The notes under the pieces: model-generated
What the model saw: only the letters and a program-made list of their open reading frames with translations
What the model was told of the DNA's origin: nothing
Databases searched by the model: none
Shown: piece by piece, positions 62,441 through 64,000 of the stretch
Layout: every line of letters begins with the position of its first letter
How positions within the stretch are numbered: the stretch's first letter is position 1
Program-made: the position numbers and the translations under genes
Assembly: GCF_900070205.1 (NCBI RefSeq)
Contig: NZ_FAOO01000002.1
Coordinates: 124,001-188,000 of the forward strand
DNA from: Candidatus Thermokryptus mobilis
Lineage (GTDB): Bacteria > Bacteroidota > Ignavibacteria > Kryptoniales > Kryptoniaceae
Length of the DNA: 64,000 nt
Reading direction: 5' to 3'

Positions 62441-63268
62441 TTATTTTTTGAAAAATGTCAAAATCGCAACCGTTATCAAAAGAAGGCTGAAAAGTTTCTT
62501 CAAAACCTTTGACTTAATTTTATATGATGCGTATGCGCCAAAACGACTTGTTATAACAGAGCCGAGCACTATCGGAATCCCAGCAGTGTAATCAACAAAG
62601 CCGATCATCCCTGGCATTGAAATTTCCGGATTGTTAATTCCGTTCAATATATATCCAATCGTTCCAAAAGTTGAAGTCAAAACTATAACTGAGCTTGATG
62701 TCCCGATTGCTCTTTTAATTGGGATTTTCATTAGATAATTCATAACCGGCACTAAAAGTATCCCACCGCCGACCCCGGCCAAAACAGAAACTATCCCAGC
62801 GACAAGCCCCCAAAAAAACGCCGAAATTAAGTTAACATTTGCTTTGTAATTTGATAAATCATCAATATCAATCGCTTTCTCATTTGACAAGATAAACATT
62901 CTAATTCCAGCGAAAATTATGACAATGGTGATGAAGGTCTTGATGAAGCTTCCTGAGACGCTCGTCGCCAATTTACTCCCAGCAAGCGCCGATATTATTG
63001 AGGCTAAGCCCATCGTTAAGGTAAGTTCCCACTCAACATTTTTGTTCTCAACTTGTTTTACAGTGCTTGAAATTGAAGTGAAAACAATGGTAAATAAACT
63101 TGTTGCGACCGCTATTTTGGGGATTAAATCCGTTGGTAACCCAACACTGCTGTAATAATACATTAAAATCAGGACGAGAATTATCCCCCCACCTATTCCA
63201 AAAAAGCCAGCCAAAAATCCAGCGAAAAGTCCCGATGCGAAAAGTGTTAAAATTTTTAAAACTGTCAT
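62441..63268 (-). CDS. TauE/SafE-family membrane permease
   Basis: 275 residues from the ATG at 63268, which overlaps the S41 gene stop (ATGA); the open frame extends to 63355 inside that gene. About eight spans in two repeats, each with a glycine motif: GFFGIGGGIILV and LAGVGGGILLVP. The family moves sulfite, sulfoacetate or other anions. Substrate cannot be read from sequence. 15 bases separate it from the epimerase gene. Confidence 0.85.
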   Translation of the reverse strand: MTVLKILTLFASGLFAGFLAGFFGIGGGIILVLILMYYYSSVGLPTDLIPKIAVATSLFTIVFTSISSTVKQVENKNVEWELTLTMGLASIISALAGSKLATSVSGSFIKTFITIVIIFAGIRMFILSNEKAIDIDDLSNYKANVNLISAFFWGLVAGIVSVLAGVGGGILLVPVMNYLMKIPIKRAIGTSSSVIVLTSTFGTIGYILNGINNPEISMPGMIGFVDYTAGIPIVLGSVITSRFGAYASYKIKSKVLKKLFSLLLITVAILTFFKK

Positions 63269-64000
63269 TTTAAACCTAAAAGTAAATTGTATGCTTTTTT
63301 GTTCTTTAAAATCGCAACCGCCACCTTCACCTGATTGTCGTTTTTTAATCCCCAAGCGATCAATTCGTCCTCATATTTGTATCTTGAGATTATCTCACGG
63401 GCAAGTTCATCTGCAATCTGTTCACGATAAAGTTTGAAATAATCTATCCGCTGTGTCCTCACTTTGTTCAACATCGCTTCAACCTCGGTTATATAACCAT
63501 CGTTCAACTTCTGCTTCTTTGCATATTCAATTGCTTTTTCAAGGTTTATCTCAAAACTATCTTTATATGAGAAATTGTTTTTCTTAACAAAATCCTCAAA
63601 GCGCGAAAAAACTGAGTCATTTATCACAAAATCATTCGGGATGCTCTCGTTTTCAGATCTGAACTTATTTGCGAACTTGAAAAACATTCTTCTTTGCGAA
63701 AGTGCCTCAACGAAATCACTTCTTTTCTTCTCCTCAACAATTGTGTCGGGTAATATACCACCTTCTGCGTAAACAATGCGACCATTTTTAGTTTTAAAAA
63801 CTTTTTGTTCAGAGTCTGGCTTCTGAATGAAGACACCATCTGGTTTGTGGAAGTAATCAATTTCTTGAATACAGCGACCGCTTGGGGTGTAATACTTAGC
63901 GGTTGTCATCTTCAAAAAAGTGTTATAGGAGAGATAAGTTATCGTTTGAACGAGCCCTTTTCCAAATGTTTTCGTTCCAAGGACGACCCCACGGTCAAGG
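63265..64000 (-). CDS. S41-family C-terminal processing peptidase, 3' part only
   Basis: The frame stays open to the right edge of the window, so the N-terminus is missing and about 245 C-terminal residues are visible. DRGVVLGTKTFGKGLVQT, encoded between 63996 and 63940, is the S41 motif with the catalytic lysine (TFGKG, codon near 63960). The matching catalytic serine would lie about 11 residues outside the window. KMTTAKYYTPSGRCIQ follows, then a long charged helical tail (FVEALSQRRMFFKFANKF onward) as in CtpA-type tail-specific proteases. Probably periplasmic; first known gene of the cluster leading to mutL. Confidence 0.9.
   Translation of the reverse strand, partial: LDRGVVLGTKTFGKGLVQTITYLSYNTFLKMTTAKYYTPSGRCIQEIDYFHKPDGVFIQKPDSEQKVFKTKNGRIVYAEGGILPDTIVEEKKRSDFVEALSQRRMFFKFANKFRSENESIPNDFVINDSVFSRFEDFVKKNNFSYKDSFEINLEKAIEYAKKQKLNDGYITEVEAMLNKVRTQRIDYFKLYREQIADELAREIISRYKYEDELIAWGLKNDNQVKVAVAILKNKKAYNLLLGLK

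Noticed and set aside
62441-63355. Longer form of the TauE-type permease
   Set aside because: The extra 29 residues are polar, lie within the S41 peptidase gene and precede the natural ATGA start at 63268.

Overview
The window looks like a dense, AT-rich chromosomal segment from a bacterium of the Bacteroidota/Chlorobiota side of the FCB group. It probably belongs to or near Ignavibacteria or Candidatus Kryptonia. The evidence is a type IX secretion sorting tail with the NYPNPFNPST motif (18972-21770), promoters of Bacteroidetes type (TTG about 20 bases before TAnnTT), and Gram-negative envelope genes (secretin, Lnt, Spy-like protein). The lineage is inference, since no rRNA lies in the window. 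The lysine/glutamate/isoleucine-rich proteins and very short intergenic gaps would suit a thermophile, but this is not proven. I saw no tRNA, rRNA, CRISPR array, insertion sequence or prophage. No gap between genes exceeds 300 bases; the largest are 45423-45707 (285 bases) and 42842-43065 (224 bases).

Layout. 1-7759 (+): a translationally coupled set with a polytopic membrane protein (cut by the window edge), a GAF-PP2C phosphatase, a CheY-like receiver, a GAF/degenerate HD-GYP/cysteine-cluster/STAS protein, a lipoprotein with a deacetylase-like domain (DUF2194-like) and a UbiA-like membrane protein. This could be a partner-switching signalling module attached to an envelope polysaccharide or lipid function. 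7738-9831 (-): hybrid histidine kinase. 9958-12693 (+): phosphohexomutase, a lone microcompartment-vertex (EutN/CcmL) protein, and DprA. 12732-17128: Spy-like protein (-), amidohydrolase (+), then ftsB-rarA-ROK kinase (-). 17248-18935 (+): NSS transporter with its small MetS-like subunit. 18972-22214 (-): lipoprotein and a large T9SS-secreted protein. 22379-28865 (+): alaX, acylphosphatase, ispF, dedA, pap2, lnt, DUF885 peptidase. 28815-29582 (-): sirtuin.

29663-42841 (-) is a complete type IV pilus assembly block: pilin, PilC, PilB, three pilin-like proteins, PilT, a PilM-PilN fusion, a PilO-PilP fusion, a small secretin, an Ig-like lipoprotein and a receiver protein. None of the pilin-like proteins has a normal class III prepilin leader, and no prepilin peptidase is present here. 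This is the most unusual system in the window.

At about 45.4-45.7 kb gene direction switches. To the right lies dnaN-recF-dciA-gyrB-gyrA (+), a classical origin-type gene order but without dnaA, followed by secD-secF, a STAS protein, purA, a histidine kinase and a methyltransferase. 59336-64000 (-) carries an S41 peptidase (partial), a TauE-type permease, a dipeptide epimerase, a small membrane protein and an endonuclease-type mutL. Twelve of thirteen expected promoters in the divergent gaps share one architecture (TTG, exactly 20 bases, TAnnTT or a one-base variant). Several overlap perfect palindromes that may be operators.
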